From an uncultured Clostridia bacterium (GTDB taxonomy: Bacteria; Bacillota; Clostridia; Peptostreptococcales; Anaerovoracaceae), in contig CALBZG010000208.1 in assembly GCA_937889655.1 (NCBI GenBank), positions 1 to 8,459 on the forward strand: a DNA stretch of 8,459 nucleotides. Reading direction: 5' to 3'. This document shows, piece after piece, positions 1 to 6,649 of this stretch. Under the pieces are notes generated by a model that was given only the letters and a program-made list of their open reading frames with translations, made no database searches and was not told the origin of the DNA. The first letter of the stretch is position 1. Each line of letters opens with the position of its first letter. A program made the position numbers and the translations under genes.

Positions 1-942
1 CAATACACCCGTTATCTGACAGTGGTCCTGGCATTTGTACAAGCCATCGGGCTTGCAGTAGGATTGTTCAGACAAGCACTGATCGAGACTGATTTTTTCT
101 CAATAACAGTTATCGTACTGACTTTGTCCGCCGGCACCGCATTTTTAATGTGGTTGGGCGAGCAGATCAATGAAAACGGAATCGGAAATGGAATATCGCT
201 GATCATCTTCAGCGGCATCGTTACCCGTATCCCAAGCGCCATCCATGAGAACATGATCAAGTTCCAGGACGGCGAAATCGGAGTTGTGACCCTGATACTG
301 TTCCTGATTTTCGCTTTGGCAGTAATCATCGGCATCATCGAGATCCAGCAGGGCCAGAGAAGGATTCCGGTACAATATGCAAAAAGAGTTGTAGGCAGGA
401 AAATGTATGGAGGCCAGTCCACCCATATTCCTTTGAAGGTGAACCAGGCCGGCGTTATACCGGTAATATTCTCACTTTCCTTGTTGCAGTTCCCGCTTAC
501 AATAACATACTTTACACCGGACTCGGGATTTTCCCAATGGGTAACCAAATGGCTGTCTCCTTATGGAGATCCGGGTGTATGGATTTATGCGGTGTTTAAC
601 ATCGTACTTACAATTTTCTTTACGTATTTTTATACGGCGGTCACCTTCAATCCTTTAGACGTGGCCAACAACATGAAGAACAACGGAGGATTTATTCCAG
701 GGATAAGACCCGGAAAACCTACGGTGGAATATCTGAACAAGGTCATGACAAGGATCACCTTTGTAGGAGCTCTGTTCCTGGCCGCAGTTGCCACCTTGCC
801 GACTCTGATCAGTCAATGGACTGCGCTGGATATAACATTCGGCGGCACAAGCCTGCTGATCGCAGTGGGTGTTGCCCTTGATACCATGAGGCAATTGGAA
901 AACCAGATGGTCATGAGAAATTATGAAGGCTTCTTAAGGTAG
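1..942 (+). CDS. secY: SecY protein translocase subunit, 3' part (5' end outside window)
   Basis: SecY is the channel subunit of the SecYEG translocon in the cytoplasmic membrane, which exports unfolded proteins with SecA and inserts membrane proteins. The frame is open from base 1 (first residues QYTRYLTVVLAF) and gives 313 residues. The family is usually about 430, so roughly the first 115-120 residues lie upstream; a GTG at 22 is an internal valine, not a start. Visible hallmarks are the GIGNGISLIIFSGIV segment, the cytosolic loop QQGQRRIPVQYAKR, the LKVNQAGVIPVIF segment, the loop NNGGFIPGIRPGKPT that contacts SecA and the ribosome, and the C-terminal MRQLENQMVMRNYEGF. Several strongly hydrophobic membrane segments separate these loops. 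The gene ends 9 bases before adk, and its stop codon overlaps the adk ribosome binding site, so the two are cotranscribed. The identification is secure. Confidence 0.97.
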   Translation, partial: QYTRYLTVVLAFVQAIGLAVGLFRQALIETDFFSITVIVLTLSAGTAFLMWLGEQINENGIGNGISLIIFSGIVTRIPSAIHENMIKFQDGEIGVVTLILFLIFALAVIIGIIEIQQGQRRIPVQYAKRVVGRKMYGGQSTHIPLKVNQAGVIPVIFSLSLLQFPLTITYFTPDSGFSQWVTKWLSPYGDPGVWIYAVFNIVLTIFFTYFYTAVTFNPLDVANNMKNNGGFIPGIRPGKPTVEYLNKVMTRITFVGALFLAAVATLPTLISQWTALDITFGGTSLLIAVGVALDTMRQLENQMVMRNYEGFLR

Positions 943-951
943 GAGGTAGAA

Positions 952-1602
952 ATGAATATTATATTATTAGGCCCTCCGGGAGCAGGAAAAGGAACACAGG
1001 CTGCAAACATAGTCGAAAGATATAAGGTTCCTCATATCTCCACAGGCGACATCTTCAGGGAAAACATTAAAAACGGGACCGAACTCGGGAAAAAAGCCCA
1101 GGAATACATGAATAAAGGCGAACTGGTTCCGGATGATCTGGTTATTGAAATCGCAACGACCAGATTGACCGCAGAAGACTGCAAAAACGGATTTCTGCTG
1201 GATGGTTTTCCAAGAACCGTATATCAGGCGGAAAAACTGGATGAGTTCTTAAAGGGCAGAGAAGCTAAAATCGATCATGTCCTCGACATCGCGGTAGGCA
1301 AAGACGAACTCATGCGGAGATTGATCGGAAGAAGAGTGTGCAGAGGTTGTGGAGCAACGTACCACATTGTAAACATGCCTCCGGCCAAAGAGGACGTTTG
1401 CGATAAGTGCGGCGGAGAACTTTATCAGCGAAGCGACGATAAAGAAGAAACCGTTGCCAACAGGATCGATGTTTATGAAGCACAAACAATGCCCCTCGTA
1501 GACTATTACGAAAAAGCCGGCGTTCTCACTCATATTGATGGAACGACCGGATTAAAAAATGTGTTTGATGACATAGTTAAAGTCTTGGGAGTTTTGGGTT
1601 AA
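952..1602 (+). CDS. adk: Adenylate kinase with four-cysteine zinc LID
   Basis: This cytosolic enzyme catalyses ATP + AMP = 2 ADP and keeps the adenine nucleotide pool balanced. The 216-residue product has the usual length of the long bacterial form. Visible are the P-loop GPPGAGKGT (residues 7-15), the AMP-binding region from about residue 30 (STGDIFRENI) to 60, the DGFPRT motif (84-89) and the LID domain at about 126-163. The LID has C130-x2-C133 and C150-x2-C153, a complete structural zinc site; the B. subtilis enzyme, as I recall, uses Asp for the fourth ligand. Start: the ATG at 952 is preceded by AGGAGGT at 941-947. The stop TAA shares one base with the map start (TAATG), indicating translational coupling. 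Neighbours secY, adk and map are the standard Gram-positive order. Confidence 0.98.
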   Translation: MNIILLGPPGAGKGTQAANIVERYKVPHISTGDIFRENIKNGTELGKKAQEYMNKGELVPDDLVIEIATTRLTAEDCKNGFLLDGFPRTVYQAEKLDEFLKGREAKIDHVLDIAVGKDELMRRLIGRRVCRGCGATYHIVNMPPAKEDVCDKCGGELYQRSDDKEETVANRIDVYEAQTMPLVDYYEKAGVLTHIDGTTGLKNVFDDIVKVLGVLG

Positions 1603-2348
1603 TGATCATCATCAAGTCAGAACAAGAGATTGACATAATGCGTGAGTCCGGGCTGGTGACGGGTTATATATTAAGGGAATTGCCCAATTTCATAAAAGCG
1701 GGGATGTCCACCCAGGATATTGACGAATTTGTGGAAAAAATCATTCTCTCTCACAAAATGATACCTTCGTTCAAAGGCTATGGCGGTTTTCCCGCAAGTA
1801 CCTGTGTATCCATCAACAGCGAGGTCGTTCACGGGATCCCCTCAAAGGATAGGATCCTGAAAGAAGGAGACATCGTCAGCGTGGATGTGGGGACGACTTA
1901 TAAGGGATATGTCAGCGATGCTGCCAGGACATATACTGTCGGAGCGGTAAGCGATGAAGCGAAAAGATTGATCAAAGTTACCGAGGAAAGCTTTTTTGAA
2001 GGATTGAAATTCTGCAAAAGAGGTCTTCGGCTGGGAGACATATCCAGTGCCATTCAAAGAAAGGCAGAAGGAGAGGGTTTCTCGGTCATAAGAGATTTTG
2101 TGGGGCATGGAGTCGGAAGAGATATGCATGAGGACCCCCAAATCCCGAATTACGGTAAGGCGGGAAGAGGGCCGCGGCTTGAAAAGGGCATGGTCTTTGC
2201 GATCGAGCCGATGATCGCCCAAGGGAGCTACGAAGTAGAGGTTCTTTTGAACAACTGGACCGTAGTGACCTGTGACGGCAAACTTTCTGCGCATTATGAA
2301 AATACTGTTGTAATAACTGATGGTGAGCCCGAGTTGCTTACCTTGTAG
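1602..2348 (+). CDS. map: Type I methionine aminopeptidase
   Basis: This enzyme removes the initiator methionine from nascent proteins at the ribosome when the second residue is small. The 248-residue product is the short type Ia form without an N-terminal zinc-finger extension. The expected five metal ligands are present: D95 (in SVDVGT), D106 (in VSDAAR), H169 (in VGHGVGR), E202 (in AIEPM) and E233 (in YENT). H77 (VVHGIP) and H176 (RDMHEDP) match the catalytic and substrate-contact histidines. The start ATG at 1602 overlaps the adk stop by one base. There is only a weak GGGAG at 1587-1591, so translation is probably coupled to adk. In B. subtilis and many Clostridia a small KOW-domain gene sits between map and infA; here only 21 bases separate map from the infA start, so that gene is absent at this place. 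Confidence 0.98.
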   Translation: MIIIKSEQEIDIMRESGLVTGYILRELPNFIKAGMSTQDIDEFVEKIILSHKMIPSFKGYGGFPASTCVSINSEVVHGIPSKDRILKEGDIVSVDVGTTYKGYVSDAARTYTVGAVSDEAKRLIKVTEESFFEGLKFCKRGLRLGDISSAIQRKAEGEGFSVIRDFVGHGVGRDMHEDPQIPNYGKAGRGPRLEKGMVFAIEPMIAQGSYEVEVLLNNWTVVTCDGKLSAHYENTVVITDGEPELLTL

Positions 2349-2369
2349 GAAAAGAGGTGCATGAATACT

Positions 2370-2588
2370 ATGGCTAAAAAGGATGTCATCGAAGTAATGG
2401 GTACCGTGGTTGATGCGCAGCCTAATGCAATGTTTGTCGTTAAGCTGGCAAACGGTCACGAAGTGCTTGCACATATTTCGGGTAAAATTCGAATGAACTT
2501 TATAAGAATACTGCCGGGTGATAAGGTAAAGGTGGAACTCTCCCCTTATGATCTCACAAGGGGCAGAATTACATGGAGAGATAAATAG
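2370..2588 (+). CDS. infA: Translation initiation factor IF-1
   Basis: IF-1 is a single OB-fold protein that occupies the A site of the 30S subunit and works with IF-2 and IF-3 during initiation. The product is 72 residues, the family's normal size, and shows the expected [21 protein letters not shown] stretch and the C-terminal [15 protein letters not shown]. An in-frame ATG at 2361 would add three residues. I prefer the ATG at 2370 because it gives the canonical MAKKDVIEV terminus and because the ribosome binding site AGAGGTG (2353-2359) is 10 bases from it but only one base from 2361. Residue 10 is Met where Glu is common in the family (EVMG versus EVEG), a mild change. It is followed after 10 bases by rpmJ. 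Confidence 0.96.
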   Translation: MAKKDVIEVMGTVVDAQPNAMFVVKLANGHEVLAHISGKIRMNFIRILPGDKVKVELSPYDLTRGRITWRDK

Positions 2589-2598
2589 GAGGTTTGAA

Positions 2599-2712
2599 AT
2601 GAAAGTTAGAGCTTCAGTAAAACCTATCTGCGAGAAGTGCAAAATCATCAAGAGGAACGGCAAGGTTATGATTATCTGCGAGAATCCAAAGCACAAGCAG
2701 AAGCAAGGTTGA
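2599..2712 (+). CDS. rpmJ: 50S ribosomal protein L36, zinc-binding form
   Basis: L36 is the smallest protein of the large subunit and stabilises 23S rRNA folding. The product is 37 residues, starting [14 protein letters not shown] and ending NPKHKQKQG, almost the consensus for the family. C11, C14, C27 and H32 form the zinc ribbon, so this is the zinc-requiring (C+) version; some bacteria also carry a cysteine-free paralogue used in zinc starvation. The ATG at 2599 follows AGGAGGT (2588-2594) that starts in the infA stop codon. The stop TGA at 2710-2712 lies inside a perfect TTGACA hexamer (see promoter entry). The gene is short but unambiguous from sequence and position. Confidence 0.97.
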   Translation: MKVRASVKPICEKCKIIKRNGKVMIICENPKHKQKQG

Positions 2713-2737
2713 CAAATCAAATTAGTTAAAGTAGTAG
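2709..2737 (+). promoter_or_regulatory. Candidate promoter for the rpsM-rplQ operon
   Basis: A perfect -35 hexamer TTGACA (2709-2714) overlaps the rpmJ stop codon. A 17-base AT-rich spacer leads to TAGTAG (2732-2737), which matches only 3 of 6 bases of the -10 consensus. A better -10 (TATATT at 2750-2755, or the overlapping TATTAT at 2752-2757) lies further down but has only a poor -35 partner (TTAAAG at 2726-2731). Internal promoters at this junction are plausible because the only sizeable gap in the ribosomal block is here. Transcription from upstream genes probably also reads through, as no terminator is visible after rpmJ. Confidence 0.35.
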
Positions 2738-2740
2738 AAA

Positions 2741-2818
2741 CATCCCGTTTATATTATGCCGGGGGTAACGGTAAATGCCCCTTAGTTGCGTGACGGAAGA
2801 TGGGAACAGGAGGAAAAT
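2741..2818 (+). promoter_or_regulatory. Candidate structured mRNA leader of rpsM (possible S4-type alpha-operon control site)
   Basis: The RNA can form a closing helix of 8 pairs (2743-2750 with 2798-2805, two of them G-U) that ends two bases before the AGGAGG of rpsM (2808-2813). Inside it, CCG (2759-2761) can pair with CGG (2794-2796), and GGGG (2762-2765) with CCCC (2778-2781). The hairpin loop UAAC (2766-2769) can also pair with GUUG (2785-2788), giving a pseudoknot. A competing helix CCGUU (2745-2749) with AACGG (2767-2771) would break the closing helix. In Escherichia coli the mRNA before rpsM folds into a pseudoknot bound by S4, and here rpsD is in the same operon. That this leader works the same way is inference; pairing was done by hand. 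Confidence 0.4.
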
Positions 2819-3193
2819 ATGGCTCGAATAGCCGGTGTCGATTTACCAAGAGACAAAAGAGTTGAAATCGGTCTGACCTATATTTATGGTATCGGCAGAC
2901 ATACAGCCAATGCGATCCTCGAGAAAGCGGGCGTTAACCCTGATACCAGAGTTAAAGACCTTTCAGAGGATGAAGCAGGTGCTATCAGAAAAATTATCGA
3001 TCAAGAGTACGTTGTAGAAGGTGATCTCAGAAGAGAAACTTCTCTTAACATCAAACGCTTGATGGAGATTGGCTGCTACAGAGGGATCAGGCACAGAAGA
3101 GGATTACCAGTAAGAGGCCAGAACACTAAGACGAATGCAAGAACCCGTAAGGGCCCTAAGAAAACCGTAGGCAGAAAGAAAAAAGGTAAGTAG
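2819..3193 (+). CDS. rpsM: 30S ribosomal protein S13
   Basis: S13 sits in the head of the small subunit and contacts the P-site tRNA and the large subunit. The product is 124 residues. The N-terminus [19 protein letters not shown], the helix-turn region [14 protein letters not shown] (about residues 21-34), the family signature [14 protein letters not shown] (about 89-102) and the basic C-terminal tail ending [11 protein letters not shown] are all present. The open frame extends upstream to a TTG at 2786, but those 11 residues are not family-like. AGGAGG at 2808-2813, 5 bases before the ATG at 2819, fixes the start. It opens the alpha operon and is followed after 17 bases by rpsK. Confidence 0.97.
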   Translation: MARIAGVDLPRDKRVEIGLTYIYGIGRHTANAILEKAGVNPDTRVKDLSEDEAGAIRKIIDQEYVVEGDLRRETSLNIKRLMEIGCYRGIRHRRGLPVRGQNTKTNARTRKGPKKTVGRKKKGK

Positions 3194-3210
3194 AGAGGAG
3201 GTAGGTCATA

Positions 3211-3618
3211 ATGGCAACAAAACAGCAAGGTAAGAAACAGACAATAAGAAAGAAAAAGAAAGAACGCAAGAATATTGAAAAAGGCCAGGCGCATATCCAA
3301 TCTACCTTTAACAATACCCTTGTTACTCTCACTGACCTGGGCGGAAATGCTCTGTCATGGTCAAGTGCGGGGTCCCTTGGTTTTAAGGGATCAAGAAAGT
3401 CTACACCGTTTGCAGCTCAAATGGCAGCTGAAGAAGCAGCCAAAGCAGCAATGGAACATGGTCTTAAGACTGTTGAAGTATATGTAAAGGGTCCGGGCTC
3501 CGGCCGTGAAGCAGCCATAAGAGCGCTTCAGGGGGCAGGTCTTGAAATCACCTTGATCAAAGACATCACGCCAATACCGCATAACGGATGCAGACCGCCA
3601 AAAAGACGAAGAGTATAA
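3211..3618 (+). CDS. rpsK: 30S ribosomal protein S11
   Basis: S11 is a platform protein of the small subunit near the Shine-Dalgarno/anti-Shine-Dalgarno helix and the E site. The product is 135 residues, slightly longer than the usual 127-131. The difference is in a lysine-rich N-terminal tail (residues 1-24, with RKKKKERK), while the globular part from about residue 25 is standard: [54 protein letters not shown] and the C-terminal [20 protein letters not shown] at 3196-3202 lies 8 bases before the ATG at 3211. A second frame overlapping residues 22-92 is a shadow of this gene. It is followed after 20 bases by rpsD. Confidence 0.97.
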   Translation: MATKQQGKKQTIRKKKKERKNIEKGQAHIQSTFNNTLVTLTDLGGNALSWSSAGSLGFKGSRKSTPFAAQMAAEEAAKAAMEHGLKTVEVYVKGPGSGREAAIRALQGAGLEITLIKDITPIPHNGCRPPKRRRV

Positions 3619-3638
3619 TTGAGGGGAGGAGTAATTGA

Positions 3639-4259
3639 ATGGCAAGATATACAGATGCTAACTGCAGATTATGCAGAAGAGAAGGCCAAAAGCTTTTCTT
3701 AAAGGGCGAAAGATGCTATAGCACGAAGTGCGCGATGGAGAAAAGAAATTACGCTCCCGGCCAGCACGGACAGAGCAGAAAGAAGCTTTCCGAATACGGC
3801 ACTCAGTTGAGAGAAAAGCAAAAGGCAAAGAGATTTTACGGTTTACAGGAAACACAATTCAGAAACCTGTTTGAAAAAGCAGCCAAGAAAAAGGGTATCA
3901 CAGGTGAAAACATGCTGATCCTCCTTGAGACAAGACTGGACAATGTAGTATTCAGACTTGGACTGGCTTCTTCAAGAAAGGAAGCAAGACAGCTGATCAA
4001 CCACGGTCATTTCCTTGTCAATGGAAAGAAGGTCAACATACCTTCATTCGAATGCAAGTCCGGCGATGTCATCAAGGTCAAAGAGAAAAGCGCAAGCTCT
4101 CCTAAATTCAAGGAGATCAAAGATATGGCTATCACGGTTCCTTCATGGATGACAGTAGATGTTGAAAAGCTTGAGGGTAAAGTTGTTGCAATGCCGACAA
4201 GAAGTGAAATAGACACTCCTATCGCAGAACATCTTATCGTCGAATTGTATTCCAAGTAA
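3639..4259 (+). CDS. rpsD: 30S ribosomal protein S4, zinc-binding form
   Basis: S4 is a primary 16S rRNA binder that starts assembly of the 30S body and affects decoding accuracy; in several bacteria it also represses its own operon by binding the mRNA. The product is 206 residues. The N-terminus carries C9-x2-C12 and C26-x4-C31, the zinc-binding (C+) form. The S4 RNA-binding domain spans about residues 96-160 ([22 protein letters not shown], then [14 protein letters not shown]; split here only for length). The start at 3639 follows GGAGG (3625-3629). Position between rpsK and rpoA is the arrangement of E. coli and most Clostridia, unlike B. subtilis, where rpsD is a separate unit. It is a candidate regulator of the leader at 2741-2818. 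A 49-base gap without clear structure separates it from rpoA. Confidence 0.97.
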   Translation: MARYTDANCRLCRREGQKLFLKGERCYSTKCAMEKRNYAPGQHGQSRKKLSEYGTQLREKQKAKRFYGLQETQFRNLFEKAAKKKGITGENMLILLETRLDNVVFRLGLASSRKEARQLINHGHFLVNGKKVNIPSFECKSGDVIKVKEKSASSPKFKEIKDMAITVPSWMTVDVEKLEGKVVAMPTRSEIDTPIAEHLIVELYSK

Positions 4260-4308
4260 TAATGCATGAAAAAATTGCTATATTCTTGGGGAAAAGGAGG
4301 GTTTTTGA

Positions 4309-5256
4309 ATGATAGAAATCGAAAAACCAACAATTGAATGTATTTATTCAGAAGACGATGCCAACTATGGAAAGTTTATTGTGGAACCGCTTGAAAGAGG
4401 TTATGGAACGACTCTGGGCAACAGCTTAAGAAGGATTCTTCTTAGCTCCCTTCCGGGCGCAGCTGTAACTTCGGTCAAAATTGACGGCATACTTCATGAG
4501 TTTTCAACAATACCGGGAGTAAAAGAGGATGTAACAGAGATCATTCTGAACCTCAAGAAACTGGCTGTTAGACTGAATGGAGAGCAAAGCAAAAGAGTCA
4601 TCATCAATGCGGTAGGCCCTAAGGAGGTTACTGCAGCGGACATTATCAGTGATGCTGATGTAGAGATATTCAACCCGGGCTTGCATATTGCGACCCTGGA
4701 AGAAAACGCTACTCTGGTTATGGAGATCAACCTTTCCAGAGGAAGGGGATATGTTTCTGCAGATCAGAATAAAACTGAGAGCATGCCGATTGCTGTTATC
4801 CCTGTGGATTCTATCTTCACGCCTGTTTTAAAAGTGAACTTTTCCGTTGACCATACGCGTGTAGGACACATCACAGACTATGATAAGCTGACTTTGGAGA
4901 TTTGGACAGACGGATCCATCACGCCGGATGAAGGCGTGTCCATCGGTGCCAAAATAATGGAGGAGCATCTCAACTTGTTCGTGGAGCTTACGGATACCAC
5001 GGACAACATGGAGATCATGGTAGAAAAGGAAGAAGACCAGAAGGAAAAAGCTCTTGAGATGACCATCGAAGAACTGGAACTCTCGGTCCGCTCTTTCAAC
5101 TGCCTGAAGAGAGCTGCTATCAATACAGTAGAGGATCTCACTCATCGTTCTGAAGAAGATATGATGAAGGTCAGAAACTTGGGTAAAAAATCTCTAGATG
5201 AAGTTAAGCATAAACTGGAGGAATTAGGTCTTGGCTTGAAGCCAAGTGACGAATAA
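4309..5256 (+). CDS. rpoA: DNA-directed RNA polymerase subunit alpha
   Basis: Alpha dimerises to begin assembly of the RNA polymerase core, and its C-terminal domain contacts promoter UP elements and activators. The product is 315 residues, as usual in Gram-positives. The N-terminal assembly domain (about 1-230) includes [20 protein letters not shown] (residues 23-42) and the [11 protein letters not shown] segment. A charged acidic linker follows (about 233-250). The C-terminal domain (about 250-315) has the DNA-contact region [18 protein letters not shown], where R261 corresponds to E. coli R265, and [20 protein letters not shown]. The start ATG at 4309 follows a strong AAGGAGG (4294-4300). 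rplQ begins 19 bases after the stop. Confidence 0.98.
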   Translation: MIEIEKPTIECIYSEDDANYGKFIVEPLERGYGTTLGNSLRRILLSSLPGAAVTSVKIDGILHEFSTIPGVKEDVTEIILNLKKLAVRLNGEQSKRVIINAVGPKEVTAADIISDADVEIFNPGLHIATLEENATLVMEINLSRGRGYVSADQNKTESMPIAVIPVDSIFTPVLKVNFSVDHTRVGHITDYDKLTLEIWTDGSITPDEGVSIGAKIMEEHLNLFVELTDTTDNMEIMVEKEEDQKEKALEMTIEELELSVRSFNCLKRAAINTVEDLTHRSEEDMMKVRNLGKKSLDEVKHKLEELGLGLKPSDE

Positions 5257-5275
5257 TCAGAAAGGAGTTTTAGCG

Positions 5276-5617
5276 ATGCCAGGATACAGAAAACTAGGCA
5301 GACCTAGCGCTCACAGGAAGGCCATGCTTCGAAATATCGTAACCGATCTACTGAGAGAGGGAAGGATTTCGACCACCGTGACCAGAGCAAAGGAAGCTAG
5401 AAGAGAAGCAGAAAAAATGATCACCCTTGCTAAACGTGGCGACCTGCATGCAAAGAGGCAGGTACTTGCATACGTTTACGACGAAGATGTGGTAAAGAAG
5501 CTATTCGATGAGATAGCTCCAAAATACGCCGAAAGGAATGGCGGTTATACTCGCATTTTAAAGCTGGGGCCAAGACAGGGAGACTCTGTTGAAGTTGTAT
5601 TTTTAGAATTAGTGTAG
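5276..5617 (+). CDS. rplQ: 50S ribosomal protein L17
   Basis: L17 binds 23S rRNA near the exit of the peptide tunnel. The product is 113 residues, normal for the Gram-positive family, with the N-terminal [20 protein letters not shown], the segment [20 protein letters not shown] and the C-terminal [19 protein letters not shown]. The open frame continues upstream to a GTG at 5246 that lies inside rpoA. I place the start at the ATG at 5276 because it yields the conserved terminus and has AAAGGAG (5261-5267) 8 bases before it. It is the last ribosomal gene of the block and is followed by a terminator-like hairpin. Confidence 0.97.
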   Translation: MPGYRKLGRPSAHRKAMLRNIVTDLLREGRISTTVTRAKEARREAEKMITLAKRGDLHAKRQVLAYVYDEDVVKKLFDEIAPKYAERNGGYTRILKLGPRQGDSVEVVFLELV

Positions 5618-5624
5618 TTTCGTT

Positions 5625-5671
5625 GAGGGTACTTCTTAAGGCGGCTTTTGAAGTATCCTCTTATCAATTTT
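5625..5671 (+). terminator. Terminator-like hairpin after rplQ
   Basis: GAGGGTACTTC (5625-5635) pairs with GAAGTATCCTC (5650-5660) over 11 base pairs with a single G-U. The 14-base loop TTAAGGCGGCTTTT can itself pair AAG with CTT. The T-rich stretch that follows (TTATCAATTTT, 5661-5671) is interrupted, so termination may be partial. It begins 8 bases after the rplQ stop, where the alpha operon is expected to end. It could instead protect the 3' end of processed mRNA. Confidence 0.55.
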
Positions 5672-5674
5672 AAG

Positions 5675-5741
5675 CAAGGCCCATGGCCGATGCAGACGTA
5701 TACGTATCTGAATAATCAAGTGGCAGGGCCTGGTTGTCCAG
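5675..5741 (+). other. Cluster of inverted repeats in the rplQ-ecfA1 gap
   Basis: This part of the 180-base gap holds several short inverted repeats. AGGCCC (5677-5682) pairs with GGGCCT (5726-5731); GGCCCATGGCC (5678-5688) is a near-perfect palindrome; ACGTATACGT (5696-5705) is a perfect 10-base palindrome within CAGA...TCTG; and CTGG-TTGT-CCAG (5730-5741) is a small hairpin. Some exclude each other. They could form a multi-stem RNA, or be protein-binding sites on DNA. I do not recognise a known riboswitch here. Confidence 0.3.
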
Positions 5742-5744
5742 AGC

Positions 5745-5772
5745 TTGTGTCACTTTTGATTTGTGATATAAA
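5745..5772 (+). promoter_or_regulatory. Candidate extended -10 promoter for the ecf operon
   Basis: TGA-TATAAA (TG at 5764-5765, -10 hexamer at 5767-5772) is an extended -10 element matching 5 of 6 consensus bases. TTGTGT (5745-5750) is a partial -35 at a 16-base spacing. Transcription would start near 5779, leaving a leader of about 20 bases before the ecfA1 ATG. The same stretch can form a 9-pair hairpin (5745-5753 with 5763-5771), which may be coincidental. It follows a terminator-like hairpin, so a new promoter is expected about here. Confidence 0.4.
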
Positions 5773-5797
5773 AGAAGTATGGAGCGCTTCATACAAC

Positions 5798-6649
5798 ATG
5801 GAAAATATTATAGAAATTGAAAATTTGATATTTGAATATATATCAGGCGAAGAACACGACCATATCAGCCGGGCAATTGACGGCGTTAATATAGCCGTAG
5901 CAAAAGGAAGCTTTACTGCTGTTATAGGCCGGAACGGTTCTGGGAAGTCTACGCTGGCAAAAAATATAAATGCCTTGCTGCTCCCGACTTCAGGAACGGT
6001 CTATGTCAAAGGTATGGATACGAAAGATGAAAAATTGCTTTGGGACATACGTCAGACTGCAGGCATGGTTTTTCAAAATCCCGACAATCAGCTGGTTTCT
6101 TCAGTAGTGGAAGATGATGTGGCGTTTGGGCCCGAAAATTTAGGCGTAGAGCCGGCTGAAATCCGCAAGCGTGTACATGAATCCTTGACTGCCGTGGATA
6201 TGCTTGATGCCAGAAAAAAAGCGCCTCATCTGTTGTCGGGCGGACAGAAGCAAAGGATAGCAATTGCCGGCGTTGTAGCAATGAGACCCGAATGCATCAT
6301 TTTCGACGAGCCCACCGCCATGCTGGATCCAAAGGGCCGTCAGGAAGTTATGGATATTATCAAAAAGCTGCATGAAGAAGGCATTACGGTGGTGTTGATC
6401 ACGCATTTTATGGATGAAGCAGCTCAGGCAGACCGAGTGATCATCATGGATGCCGGAAGGATCGTATTGGATGGCAAACCCCGGGATGTGTTCGCTCATG
6501 CCGATGAAATCAGAGCTATCGCTTTGGATGTGCCTCTGGCTGTGGAATTATCTGAAAAACTCCGATCCAGAGGTATCGATATCCCTCAAGGGATCATAAC
6601 CATGGAAGATATGGTGGAATTTGTATGTCAATCGAAACAAAGAACTTAA
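5798..6649 (+). CDS. ecfA1: ECF transporter ATPase EcfA1
   Basis: This is one of the two ATP-binding subunits that power group II energy-coupling factor importers, in which one EcfA1-EcfA2-EcfT core serves several exchangeable S components. The product is 283 residues. Visible are Walker A GRNGSGKST (44-52, K50), the Q-loop Q93 (VFQNPDNQ), the signature LSGGQ (146-150), Walker B CIIFDEP with catalytic E171, and the switch H203. The C-terminal extension past about 240 is typical of EcfA. The frame is open upstream to a TTG at 5648, but the 50 extra residues do not resemble the family. The ATG at 5798 gives a normal N-terminus (MENIIEIENLIFEY). Its ribosome binding site is poor: GGAG at 5781-5784, 13 bases away. 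The last 25 bases overlap ecfA2. Confidence 0.93.
   Translation: MENIIEIENLIFEYISGEEHDHISRAIDGVNIAVAKGSFTAVIGRNGSGKSTLAKNINALLLPTSGTVYVKGMDTKDEKLLWDIRQTAGMVFQNPDNQLVSSVVEDDVAFGPENLGVEPAEIRKRVHESLTAVDMLDARKKAPHLLSGGQKQRIAIAGVVAMRPECIIFDEPTAMLDPKGRQEVMDIIKKLHEEGITVVLITHFMDEAAQADRVIIMDAGRIVLDGKPRDVFAHADEIRAIALDVPLAVELSEKLRSRGIDIPQGIITMEDMVEFVCQSKQRT

Noticed and set aside
12..548. Open frame of 178 codons on the - strand opposite secY
   Set aside because: Antisense of a membrane protein readily gives hydrophobic open frames; no recognisable domain.
1630..1671. TTGACA at 1630-1635 with TATATT downstream inside map
   Set aside because: The two hexamers are about 30 bases apart, far from the 16-18 required, and the site is within a coding region.
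1842..2720. Open frame of 292 codons on the - strand across map, infA and rpmJ
   Set aside because: It lies opposite three well-recognised genes, shows no family-like motifs and has no promoter or ribosome binding site I can see; it is a shadow of their codon use.
3275..3487. Open frame of 70 codons on the + strand within rpsK
   Set aside because: Different frame inside a conserved ribosomal gene, with no ribosome binding site or homology signal.
4260..4308. Possible promoter (TATATT at 4279-4284) in the rpsD-rpoA gap
   Set aside because: There is no -35 at a usable distance and rpoA has a strong ribosome binding site consistent with simple cotranscription.
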